Below, piece after piece: positions 1-5,665 of a stretch of 6,107 nucleotides of DNA. Numbering within the stretch: the first letter of the stretch is position 1; each line of letters begins with the position of its first letter. Both the position numbers and the translations under genes were made by a program. Origin of the DNA: CG2-30-51-40 sp041753575 (GTDB lineage: Bacteria > Desulfobacterota > DSM-4660 > Desulfatiglandales > Desulfatiglandaceae); contig JBGSUA010000053.1 of the NCBI GenBank assembly GCA_041753575.1, positions 1 through 6,107 of the forward strand, given 5' to 3'. The notes beneath the pieces were generated by a model, which worked only from the letters and a program-made list of their open reading frames with translations, had not been told where the DNA came from and made no database searches.

Positions 1-257
1 GGGTTGAAGGGATGCCTTACTTTCTTAATCTTGCCGTCACGGACTGGACCACCAATCCGATCCAGATGACACTTAGGTATATTGGCCCTGGTACGTTGAG
101 CGACAGTTACAAGTACGCGAGCTTTGATTTTCTGTCCAACACCCTTTTGGTTCCAGACTTCAAGGCTGGCGACAAATCTTACACTTTGAACCTCCGGCTT
201 ACAACCAGCGAGGCGCCATTTGTGTTCGAATTGGTCAAATCAACCCTGAATCCCTGA
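1..257 (+). CDS. C-terminal fragment of an unrecognised beta-rich protein (5' end outside window)
   Basis: The reading frame is open from the left edge (first full codon at position 3) to a TGA at 255-257, giving about 84 residues. The Met codon at 12 has no spaced Shine-Dalgarno (GAAGGG directly abuts it) and the frame continues upstream, so this is most likely the tail of a longer gene. The visible part alternates hydrophobic and polar residues with many Thr, Ser, Asn, Tyr and Phe, and few charges. This suggests beta-strands of an extracytoplasmic or surface domain; no transmembrane segment or catalytic motif is visible. It lies on the same strand as the downstream pseudopilin with a 129-bp gap, so it could belong to the same secretion or pilus locus. 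I do not recognise the family and assign no function. Confidence 0.6.
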   Translation, partial: VEGMPYFLNLAVTDWTTNPIQMTLRYIGPGTLSDSYKYASFDFLSNTLLVPDFKAGDKSYTLNLRLTTSEAPFVFELVKSTLNP

Positions 258-324
258 TCAGCGCTCGCATTCTCATTTTTGTTCACAATCAGCCAGCACT
301 GAAATATGTGCCGAGCTAAATAGA

Positions 325-339
325 CTTGGAATATCCAAG
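325..339. promoter_or_regulatory. Short perfect dyad upstream of the pseudopilin gene
   Basis: CTTGGA (325-330), a 3-nt ATA spacer and TCCAAG (334-339) form a perfect 6-bp inverted repeat in the gap between the partial gene and the pseudopilin. It could be a small RNA hairpin in the leader or a protein-binding dyad. No run of T follows, so a terminator is unlikely, and I see no convincing promoter boxes around it. A 6-bp dyad can occur by chance. Confidence 0.25.
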
Positions 340-386
340 GCAAACCTCAACGCGCGTTTCGCTTAGCCGGGACAGGGAGTATAGAG

Positions 387-1370
387 GTGAAAATCATGGT
401 GCGAAGGGACAGATCTCCGAGTTCAGGTTTTACGCTTTTGGAAATCCTCCTCAGCACGGTCGTTCTTGGAATCATTCTGATTGCCGTGGCCATGATGACA
501 CGTTCTTGCACGAACATGACCAAAGCCCTTGAAACGAATAGAAGAATAGAAAAAATTAAAACTTACTATATTGATTATTATAAGGAAAATGAAGGGATGT
601 TCGGGACTGCCAATGATGACTCTCAGATAACAAATGAATTTCCAAAGGATATGCATAAATATCTCGAGGGCAAACTCCGAATGGATGGCTGGGGGGAGTT
701 TTTTAGGTACTACTATCGAACCAAGCAGACCGATCTTAACCCGCAGGATACTAGAGTATACGAGATTACAGATATCGCAGGTCTCCTGGTGGATGGGACG
801 ATTGCGGCAGGGGTCCTGATTAGTTACGGTCCGAATCATCTGAAAGATTACACCAGTCAAACGAACACCCCGAGCTTCCCAGACCGGCCCTGGCAAGTGA
901 GCCTGCAAACCCGAGGCGATGATATGCTTTTTCCGATTGTGGTTGTGGAAGAAGCGATAAATATAGCAAAAACAGAATTATATTGCGTACTTAGGGTTAG
1001 ATTGAACTCCTATAACAACTTCTTCAGCAGCACGGACAATGACGGTGACGGCGTGCTAAACGAAGATGGCTGCGTTCCGGCGCTTGGCTCCGTCGGCTGC
1101 CCACCCTCCGGTGGTTTTATTAATGATCCAAATTGTGGTTGGGCAACGCTCAACAACATCGCCAGCTACGGATGTCCTCCACCGCGGACATTCCCTCTGG
1201 GATTCATCATTGCCAATTACGGGCTAAATGACCGGAAGTACCGGTATGATCCTTGGGGGCATGAATATATTTGGCAAGGATCCGCCAGTATGCGTTCCGG
1301 GGGCCCAAATCAGGCAGCAGGGGACATCGATGATGTGACTTCTCAGTTGCCGGAAGGGGGTTGTCCCTGA
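387..1370 (+). CDS. Large GspG-like type II secretion pseudopilin with two D(G/P)WG modules
   Basis: Predicted type IV pilin-like protein of 327 aa, inserted in the inner membrane, processed by a prepilin peptidase and polymerised into a pseudopilus. A short basic leader ends SSG|FTLLEI: cleavage follows G14, F15 becomes the mature N-terminus and E19 is the conserved +5 Glu. The hydrophobic helix spans about residues 15-37. The C-terminal part has two GspG-like signatures: DGWG (100-103) followed by a Tyr-rich strand and SYGPN (146-150), and DPWG (288-291) followed by SGGPN (304-308) and an Asp-rich end (DIDD). Between them lies an Asp-rich calcium-loop-like stretch (D217, D219, D221, D227). 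There are seven Cys, six of them in the last 130 residues. Typical GspG proteins are about 140-150 aa, so this one is roughly double. Two starts are possible: GTG at 387 with GGGAG seven bases upstream, and ATG at 396 with GAGGTG six bases upstream. Both keep the cleavage site, and the ATG is at least as good. Being a pseudopilin is secure; its exact role (major or minor) is not. Confidence 0.88.
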   Translation: MKIMVRRDRSPSSGFTLLEILLSTVVLGIILIAVAMMTRSCTNMTKALETNRRIEKIKTYYIDYYKENEGMFGTANDDSQITNEFPKDMHKYLEGKLRMDGWGEFFRYYYRTKQTDLNPQDTRVYEITDIAGLLVDGTIAAGVLISYGPNHLKDYTSQTNTPSFPDRPWQVSLQTRGDDMLFPIVVVEEAINIAKTELYCVLRVRLNSYNNFFSSTDNDGDGVLNEDGCVPALGSVGCPPSGGFINDPNCGWATLNNIASYGCPPPRTFPLGFIIANYGLNDRKYRYDPWGHEYIWQGSASMRSGGPNQAAGDIDDVTSQLPEGGCP

Positions 1371-1401
1371 CCGAGCCAGGCTGCCCCCCTTTCAGGAAAG
1401 A

Positions 1402-1459
1402 GCAGAGGATGGGTCCGTTCGTCATTTGAGCGAAATGCAGGCGGAGAAATCCTCACTGC
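1402..1459. terminator. Possible stem-loop structure between convergent genes
   Basis: GCA plus GAGGAT (1402-1410) can pair with ATCCTC (1449-1454) and, after a two-base bulge, TGC (1457-1459). Inside lies a second perfect hairpin, CATTT (1423-1427) GAGCG AAATG (1433-1437). It sits in the 90-bp gap between the stop codons of the convergent pseudopilin and secreted-protein genes, where a bidirectional terminator would be expected. Neither strand has a clear U-tract after the stem, so an intrinsic terminator is only a weak suggestion. Confidence 0.22.
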
Positions 1460-1460
1460 C

Positions 1461-2027
1461 TCATTCACAGAAGTTCCAAGCATAATTGTACATGGTTTTG
1501 CTTTCACACCGGGTGGAACCTGTGACAGATCGTATAAGACCCTGGATTTCCTGGAACATAATGGATATTTTCTCCTGCTTCGCTGCTGGAAAACCCTCAT
1601 TGGTCAAAAGAGACACCCACAGGTGCTGTGAGACCTCTTTTACACGGAAATCATCGGTCACCGGCCCTCCAAGCCCCATGAACTGTGGCAAGTAATCCCT
1701 TTCAGACCACCTGATAAATAGGGTGATGGTCCCATATCTGGTCCCATCACTCAACTTCTGCCATTGATAGTAGATTTCAGTACTGGGGCGCCCGGATGCT
1801 TCAGGGAGGCCAAGGGATCGATCATCAAAATTTGCGAGCGCTTCGTACTTGCCTTTAAGAGACCGTATCCCGGCGTGAATATCGTAAATGATCACGGCTT
1901 TAACGCGCTCTGTTTCTTCTGACTTAGGGGTCTCCTGAGCTTTCAAGTCTGACGGTATAACGATGCCGCAGCACATAAAAGCCAGGAAGACCAACAAAAG
2001 CAACTTGCTGGGAACGGTATGCTCCAT
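1461..2027 (-). CDS. Secreted protein of unknown function with a Sec signal peptide
   Basis: The protein is 188 aa. I chose the ATG at 2027 because AAGGAGG lies six bases upstream (2034-2040); the Met codon at 2048 would put that Shine-Dalgarno inside the gene. Residues 1-30 form a Sec-type signal peptide: Lys8, a hydrophobic core at about 9-24 and a probable cleavage after LKA (A30|Q31). There is no lipobox at the site. The mature part (about 158 aa) starts with a charged stretch, then a mixed alpha/beta region with aromatic strands (IYYQWQ near 85-90; ITLFIRW near 101-107). Two Cys near the end (C174, C187) could form a disulfide. It is therefore likely periplasmic or exported. It is convergent with the pseudopilin and opposite to all other genes here, so it is its own transcription unit. 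It could be a substrate or accessory of the adjacent secretion machine, but only the location suggests this. I do not recognise the family. Confidence 0.75.
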   Translation of the reverse strand: MEHTVPSKLLLLVFLAFMCCGIVIPSDLKAQETPKSEETERVKAVIIYDIHAGIRSLKGKYEALANFDDRSLGLPEASGRPSTEIYYQWQKLSDGTRYGTITLFIRWSERDYLPQFMGLGGPVTDDFRVKEVSQHLWVSLLTNEGFPAAKQEKISIMFQEIQGLIRSVTGSTRCESKTMYNYAWNFCE

Positions 2028-2033
2028 GGGCTT

Positions 2034-2040
2034 CCTCCTT
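2034..2040 (-). promoter_or_regulatory. Strong Shine-Dalgarno deciding the start of the secreted-protein gene
   Basis: On the minus strand AAGGAGG is followed by six bases and then the ATG at 2027. It is a near-perfect anti-16S match and is the reason for preferring this start over the in-frame Met 21 bases further upstream. Confidence 0.75.
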
Positions 2041-2100
2041 TGAAGCAATGATTGACCGAAAGGCGCCTGATAGCCAAGGAAGGGGAAATCGATTCAAGTC

Positions 2101-2127
2101 ATTATTATTTAATGTTTTTTTGGTCAG
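2101..2127 (-). promoter_or_regulatory. Weak candidate promoter for the secreted-protein gene
   Basis: Reading the minus strand, CTGACC (2122-2127) is followed after 15 bases by AATAAT (2101-2106), a five-of-six match to the -10 consensus. The segment between is very A-rich. The spacing is shorter than ideal and the -35 matches only at TGAC, so this is a tentative sigma70-type promoter. Transcription would begin roughly 65-70 bases before the start codon. Confidence 0.22.
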
Positions 2128-2486
2128 CGCTCAGGCTTGAATGCTCATTGCTAATTTCGCAAATCTGCGAATGGTCATCCCCGCGTACAATCTTCATGAT
2201 TTTACCAACCTTTTAATCATTTTTCTATGGAATATTTTTTCGAATTGTGTCATACCCTGTTTTCAAATGACATCCCCTTAGCTGGCCTCTCAGGTTCAAC
2301 CAATGAGGGCAAGCCACTGGCAGGTGAAAGGAGCGTTAGGGAAGGGGGATTCCAGCCGTCAACCGCGCGTTTGAAAGCCTGGGATCTTATATCGTCGAGA
2401 ACCTTCAGACGTTTGGAGGTAACTGAAAAGGGAACGTGGCGTTCGGTTAAGTAGTGCCCATCCATAAATCGGGGATTTCTGGATGG

Positions 2487-2518
2487 AGCTTTCAGCGGTC
2501 AGCTTTCAGCATTCAGCT
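2487..2518 (+). repeat. Left heptamer array of the palindromic element
   Basis: Four and a half tandem 7-bp units read AGCTTTC, AGCGGTC, AGCTTTC, AGCATTC, AGCT, with the consensus AGCNNTC. The first AGC and final TC are constant and the middle two bases vary. On the opposite strand they read as GCTGA-type units, matching the right array. Confidence 0.8.
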
Positions 2519-2541
2519 AACTTATTGTTATCATTAGCCGT

Positions 2542-2569
2542 GGCTGACAGCTGAGAGCTGATGGCTGAT
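2542..2569 (+). repeat. Right heptamer array of the palindromic element
   Basis: Four tandem 7-bp units read GGCTGAC, AGCTGAG, AGCTGAT, GGCTGAT, with the consensus RGCTGAN. They are the inverted counterpart of the left array across a 23-bp A+T-rich spacer, so the two arrays can pair into a long imperfect stem. Confidence 0.8.
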
Positions 2570-2636
2570 CGCGTCCATCAAAAAACAGTCGTTTTTGGAT
2601 GGACACTAAGTTGCCTTTTAAACTGGGGACTTTTTC

Positions 2637-4019
2637 ATGGATAATCGATCCGAGGTCATTCGGCAGCGATTGGCAGCCTTGAGGTTCCGCCTCGAACAAG
2701 TGATTCACGCTTGGACGGTCGAAGACTATTGGTCTTTACTGGGGTTTTATGTCGAGATCTTGCCCGTGATTGTGCCTTCGGAACGCTGTACGATCTTCGT
2801 GATCGAACTGGGGACAGAGAGGATTTGCTCTATTATCGGAACAGGGCTTCAGAAAATCCGAATCGAGCCTCCAAAGGACAAGAGCATCGCCGGAAGGGTC
2901 ATCACGACAGGAATGCCGATCATCGCAAATGATCTGGACAAGACCTATGGGTATCATACCGAGGTGGATAGCCGGACGGGGTTCGTGACCCGCAATATGG
3001 TGTGCGCTCCCATCAAGAGTTTGACAGGACATGGCGTCACCGGCGCGATTCAGGTGTTGAATCGCAAGGACAAAGAAGGTTTTTCATCCGAGGATTTGGC
3101 TCGGATTAATGAAGTGGCCGGCTTTGTTTCGCTCTCTATTGAAAGTATCTTGCTGAATCAGGAGATTTTGAAGATCTCCGGCGAACTGAGCCGTGAGGTG
3201 GAGCGCATACACACTGGGTATTTCCGCGAAACGCCCTTTATCGCTGAAAGCCTTCCGATGAAGGGTGTCTTGGAGCAGATTCGTCTTGCGAGGGCAACCC
3301 CGGTCAACGTGGTGATTCAAGGAGAGAATGACATCGGTAAGGAACTGATTGCCAGGATGATCCACGAGGAATCCAATCGAAGGGATCAACCATTCCTGCC
3401 GGTAAATTGCGCGTTGACGCCGGAAGCCCTCCTTGAAGCGGAGTTCTTCGGGTATGAGAGGGGTGCGGTCCCCGGAGCAGAGTGGGGACGCCGTGGCGTT
3501 TTTGAGGAAGCCCAGGGAGGCACCCTGTTTTTGGACGAAGTCTCAGAAATGCCGATGAGCTTTCAGCCCAAATTCCTGCGGGCAATTCAGGATGGGACAG
3601 GGCACCGTCTTGGAGGTAGCCGGCCGATCAGGTATGATTTTCGGATAGTCAGCACCACAACCAAAAATTTGAAAGCGGAAGTCGACGCGGGACGGTTCAG
3701 AGAGGATTTGTTCTTCCGTCTGTGTCCTATGGAAATCCGTGTTCCGCCTTTAAGGGAACGCAAAGGTGATATTTTGTCGATGGCCGCCGTTTTTCTGGAG
3801 GAAGTCAGCCGGCGTTTCCAAAAAAAGGTAGCCGGTTTTTCTCCGGAAGTCCTTCAACTCATTGATTCATACGGGTGGCCGGGGAATATCGGGCAACTGA
3901 GACAGGAAATTGAACGTATGGTTGTTCTGACTCCTGAAGGCAAACCGGTTGGATTGGAAAGTTGTTCCAGAGAATTGATAGAATCATCCGCCGGATCGAT
4001 CAAAGTCGGGTCAAATTAA
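2637..4019 (+). CDS. GAF-AAA+ protein derived from sigma54 activators, lacking HTH and intact GAFTGA
   Basis: The protein is 460 aa. A helical start (1-30) leads into a GAF sensory domain (about 30-172; GRVITTGMPIIANDL at 86-100), a linker, and a sigma54-interaction-type AAA+ domain (about 199-430). Walker A is GENDIGKE (229-236; family GESGTGKE) and Walker B is GGTLFLDE (294-301) with D300 and E301 intact. The arginine-finger segment FREDLFFRL (354-362) is kept. Three sites depart from the family: the GAFTGA loop reads GAVPGA (276-281), the sensor I Asn is Thr (T342), and the sensor II segment GNVREL reads GNIGQL (416-421), losing the Arg. About 30 residues follow the AAA+ lid, with no Fis-type helix-turn-helix. 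In the family the Phe and Thr of GAFTGA contact sigma54, so ordinary promoter activation is unlikely. It may be a signal-responsive ATPase or regulatory partner of the downstream machine; this is inferred from position. ATG 2637 is the only start, as an in-frame TAA lies at 2619-2621; the ribosome site (GGGG at 2625-2628) is weak. Confidence 0.85.
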   Translation: MDNRSEVIRQRLAALRFRLEQVIHAWTVEDYWSLLGFYVEILPVIVPSERCTIFVIELGTERICSIIGTGLQKIRIEPPKDKSIAGRVITTGMPIIANDLDKTYGYHTEVDSRTGFVTRNMVCAPIKSLTGHGVTGAIQVLNRKDKEGFSSEDLARINEVAGFVSLSIESILLNQEILKISGELSREVERIHTGYFRETPFIAESLPMKGVLEQIRLARATPVNVVIQGENDIGKELIARMIHEESNRRDQPFLPVNCALTPEALLEAEFFGYERGAVPGAEWGRRGVFEEAQGGTLFLDEVSEMPMSFQPKFLRAIQDGTGHRLGGSRPIRYDFRIVSTTTKNLKAEVDAGRFREDLFFRLCPMEIRVPPLRERKGDILSMAAVFLEEVSRRFQKKVAGFSPEVLQLIDSYGWPGNIGQLRQEIERMVVLTPEGKPVGLESCSRELIESSAGSIKVGSN

Positions 4020-4024
4020 AAATA

Positions 4025-4053
4025 TTGACATTATGTGTGCGCACAATTACTTT
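4025..4053 (+). promoter_or_regulatory. Candidate promoter with a palindromic operator in the spacer
   Basis: A perfect consensus -35 box, TTGACA (4025-4030), is followed at 17 bp by TACTTT (4048-4053), a poor -10 (three of six). The spacer contains the perfect 10-bp palindrome TGTGCGCACA (4036-4045). A palindrome between the two boxes is a common place for a repressor or regulator site. It lies just after the GAF-AAA+ stop codon and about 120 bp before the GspL-like start, so it could drive the platform genes separately. The weak -10 keeps confidence low. Confidence 0.35.
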
Positions 4054-4064
4054 GGCATCCCTGA

Positions 4065-4096
4065 AATCGGTACATGTGTTTGCATAAAAACCGATT
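4065..4096 (+). promoter_or_regulatory. Inverted repeat in the leader of the GspL-like gene
   Basis: AATCGGT (4065-4071) and ACCGATT (4090-4096) are perfect 7-bp complements separated by 18 bases. It could be a leader hairpin of the transcript or a protein-binding dyad. There is no following U-tract, and I could not match it to a known riboswitch core. Confidence 0.28.
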
Positions 4097-4174
4097 GATC
4101 CCCGGACTGAAAAGGCCCGGTGGGTGACAGAGAGAAATCTTGAGATCCAGTTGGGTTGAGAGCTGGAGGCTGCT

Positions 4175-5665
4175 GTGCCGAAATCTAAAAGAATTCTGAG
4201 CGTCAGCTTCAAGGAAACCCAATTTGAATGGATTGAATGCGAAGAGCGATCCGGTAGGCTTTCATGTCAAACTATTTCGTCATCCAGGACTGATCGAGAT
4301 TTCCTGTCTGCCTGCAAACGTGCCTCTTCGATCTACGTTACCGCCCATTTCCCTTCACTCATTCATTCCTTCGCTACCATCCCTAAGGTCTCGAAGCGAG
4401 ACATCGCCAAGCTGGTGGCGCAAGAAGCCCTGGAAAAAACCATCCTCTCAGAGAAGCTGCACACCGGATACATACACGTGAGGGACTTCGCAGGGGCTGA
4501 CGGCCCTAAAAGGGAAGTCGCTTATGTGGCCGTGCCGGAGCAGGATCTCATGGGTTTGTGGCACAAGCTTAAGGAATTTAGCAGTAAAATAAGACACATA
4601 ATATCGCTGCCTGCCGCTTTGGTCACGTGCATCAGCCAGGTTGAAGCCCATGATTGGATGGCGGTGGAAGACTTCGTACTGGTTTGGGTGGGAGAGCGTT
4701 CAAGCTTGATTGCGGTCAGTGCCCCGAATAGCCTCGTTAAGGTGTCACGGCACATGCCATTTGGACTCGAACGGGGCAATCAATTCTCAACCGAGAAGGC
4801 CGCAGGGTACTTCAAGGACCTCGCAAAGGACATCAGCGGAAGTGTTAAGTCGTATGAGAGTGAGTTCAGGGGCACCAGGCTCAAACATCTCTATTTTGTC
4901 GGCGACTCGAGAGCGGAGGTAGAGTCGCTTTTTAGACAGGCTGTGGACGACTCCGGCATTGGGCTTAATGTTCATGCGGGGGTCCAGCGGTCACCTATCG
5001 AAGGGTGGACGCCGGCACAGGCCAACGAGCATATCGACCTGATCGGGAATTTTTTTATAAAGCAAACCGGAATCAATCTCGTCCCAAAGGAGGAGAAAAT
5101 CAGGCGGGGATTGAATTACTGGTTCGAGGCCTCTTTTGCCGGTCTTGGCGTTCTGATTCTAATCCTTTTTGTGATCGCCTTCCGGATTGAACCTGTCAGT
5201 CAGGACAGGCTTGACGCATACAACCGTCTTCGTCAGGATTGGGAAACGACGCATCAGGAATTGACCATCATTAAAAAAGAGATGAACGTCTTAACGTCTT
5301 TTCAGGGTTGGAAAAGATTTTACGACGATACTTACAAAAACCAGCCCGCGTGGGATGGGCTGATTTCGGAAGTAGCCACTCTTATTCCTCACAATGTCAT
5401 CGTTGAAAGTGTCCAGATCCTTCCGGTTCAAAGTGGAGGCAGCCTGATATGGGAGGGTCAAATGGCGGGAAAGATCAAGGCTGAAAACTGGCAAAATGGT
5501 CTAAATTTATTACGCCAATTCGGGATTAAACTTGAACGATCTTCATTTGTCCATGTAACCAACGTGCATTACGCGCCACAGAACCCAGGCAACGCTGGCG
5601 ATGGCGACCAGTACTTCGGATACCAGATCACCTTGCGACTGAGCCCAAGGGGGCAGGGGTCATGA
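4175..5665 (+). CDS. GspL-like inner-membrane platform protein (PilM-PilN type fusion)
   Basis: A 496-aa bitopic inner-membrane protein. Residues 1 to about 290 form a cytoplasmic PilM/GspL-type actin-like domain, which in T2SS and type IV pilus systems binds the assembly ATPase. Support comes from the opening beta-strand ILSVSF, the segment VWVGERSSLIAV (170-181) in the place of the PilM nucleotide loop, and YFVGDS (240-245). Residues 300-310 (INLVPKEEKIR) match the N-terminal signature of PilN (INLLP followed by charged residues), which in pilus systems docks on PilM. One transmembrane helix follows (about 317-336), then a coiled coil (345-375) and a ferredoxin-like periplasmic domain to the end. 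PilM and PilN are separate in type IV pili but fused in GspL, so the architecture is GspL-like. Start: GTG at 4175 with GGAGG (4165-4169) five bases upstream. The stop overlaps the next start (ATGA), indicating translational coupling. Overall sequence is divergent, so T2SS versus pilus assignment is open. Confidence 0.82.
   Translation: MPKSKRILSVSFKETQFEWIECEERSGRLSCQTISSSRTDRDFLSACKRASSIYVTAHFPSLIHSFATIPKVSKRDIAKLVAQEALEKTILSEKLHTGYIHVRDFAGADGPKREVAYVAVPEQDLMGLWHKLKEFSSKIRHIISLPAALVTCISQVEAHDWMAVEDFVLVWVGERSSLIAVSAPNSLVKVSRHMPFGLERGNQFSTEKAAGYFKDLAKDISGSVKSYESEFRGTRLKHLYFVGDSRAEVESLFRQAVDDSGIGLNVHAGVQRSPIEGWTPAQANEHIDLIGNFFIKQTGINLVPKEEKIRRGLNYWFEASFAGLGVLILILFVIAFRIEPVSQDRLDAYNRLRQDWETTHQELTIIKKEMNVLTSFQGWKRFYDDTYKNQPAWDGLISEVATLIPHNVIVESVQILPVQSGGSLIWEGQMAGKIKAENWQNGLNLLRQFGIKLERSSFVHVTNVHYAPQNPGNAGDGDQYFGYQITLRLSPRGQGS

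Larger units (their letters stand above)
2028..2451. other. Intergenic stretch with no convincing gene
   Basis: This stretch separates the minus-strand secreted-protein gene from the repeat element and the plus-strand operon. Its first part (about 2090-2240) is A+T-rich with homopolymer runs. It contains a small perfect dyad, TTCGCA (2156-2161) AATC TGCGAA (2166-2171), that could be an operator or chance. From about 2270 to 2450 the composition returns to gene-like. Two short overlapping reading frames (2227-2454 plus, 2250-2465 minus) exist there, but neither has a Shine-Dalgarno or a recognisable motif. The gene-like composition next to the repeat element could mean a decayed gene or a longer repeat unit. 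I see no RNA gene. Confidence 0.5.
2452..2608. mobile_element. MITE-like inverted-repeat element with opposed heptamer arrays
   Basis: A 157-bp structured element. Its ends are imperfect terminal inverted repeats: TAGTGCCCATCCATAAA (2452-2468) against the complement of 2592-2608, which reads TAGTGTCCATCCAAAAA (15 of 17 identical). Each end also folds on its own into a hairpin: 2458-2486 (7 bp, one mismatch, 5 bp, GGG loop) and 2573-2604 (7 bp, one mismatch, 6 bp, AGTC loop). The interior holds two arrays of degenerate 7-bp units in opposite orientation (2487-2518 and 2542-2569), so the whole element could fold into one long cruciform. It has no coding capacity. A target-site duplication is not evident. 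This organisation is typical of non-autonomous miniature transposable or REP/BIME-type palindromic elements; the family is not identified. It ends 28 bp before the GAF-AAA+ start codon, so it forms most of that gene's leader or promoter region. Confidence 0.7.

Noticed and set aside
423..908. 161-aa minus-strand reading frame opposite the pseudopilin
   Set aside because: It is the antisense shadow of a gene with a clear prepilin motif, and it has no recognisable domain or ribosome site.
2028..2048. Longer start for the secreted protein at 2048
   Set aside because: The strong AAGGAGG at 2034-2040 would fall inside the coding region, and the shorter start gives a standard signal peptide.
2227..2454. 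75-aa plus-strand reading frame
   Set aside because: No Shine-Dalgarno before its ATG, a low-complexity sequence, overlap with another short frame, and an end inside the repeat element.
2250..2465. 71-aa minus-strand reading frame starting in the terminal repeat
   Set aside because: No ribosome site or known motif. Kept only as a hint that a larger repeat unit may exist.
2573..2604. Intrinsic terminator
   Set aside because: The stem contains A and T runs inside its arms rather than a U-tract after it, and it is better explained as the end hairpin of the palindromic element.
2452..2608. CRISPR array
   Set aside because: The repeats are 7-bp tandem units without spacers and are arranged as an inverted pair, unlike CRISPR repeat-spacer organisation.
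4020..4174. Cyclic di-GMP (GEMM) riboswitch ahead of the platform gene
   Set aside because: The conserved core segments expected for that family are not present; only simple dyads are seen.
4187..5660. Several short frames overlapping the GspL-like gene on both strands
   Set aside because: They are all shadows of a single long frame with consistent domain structure.
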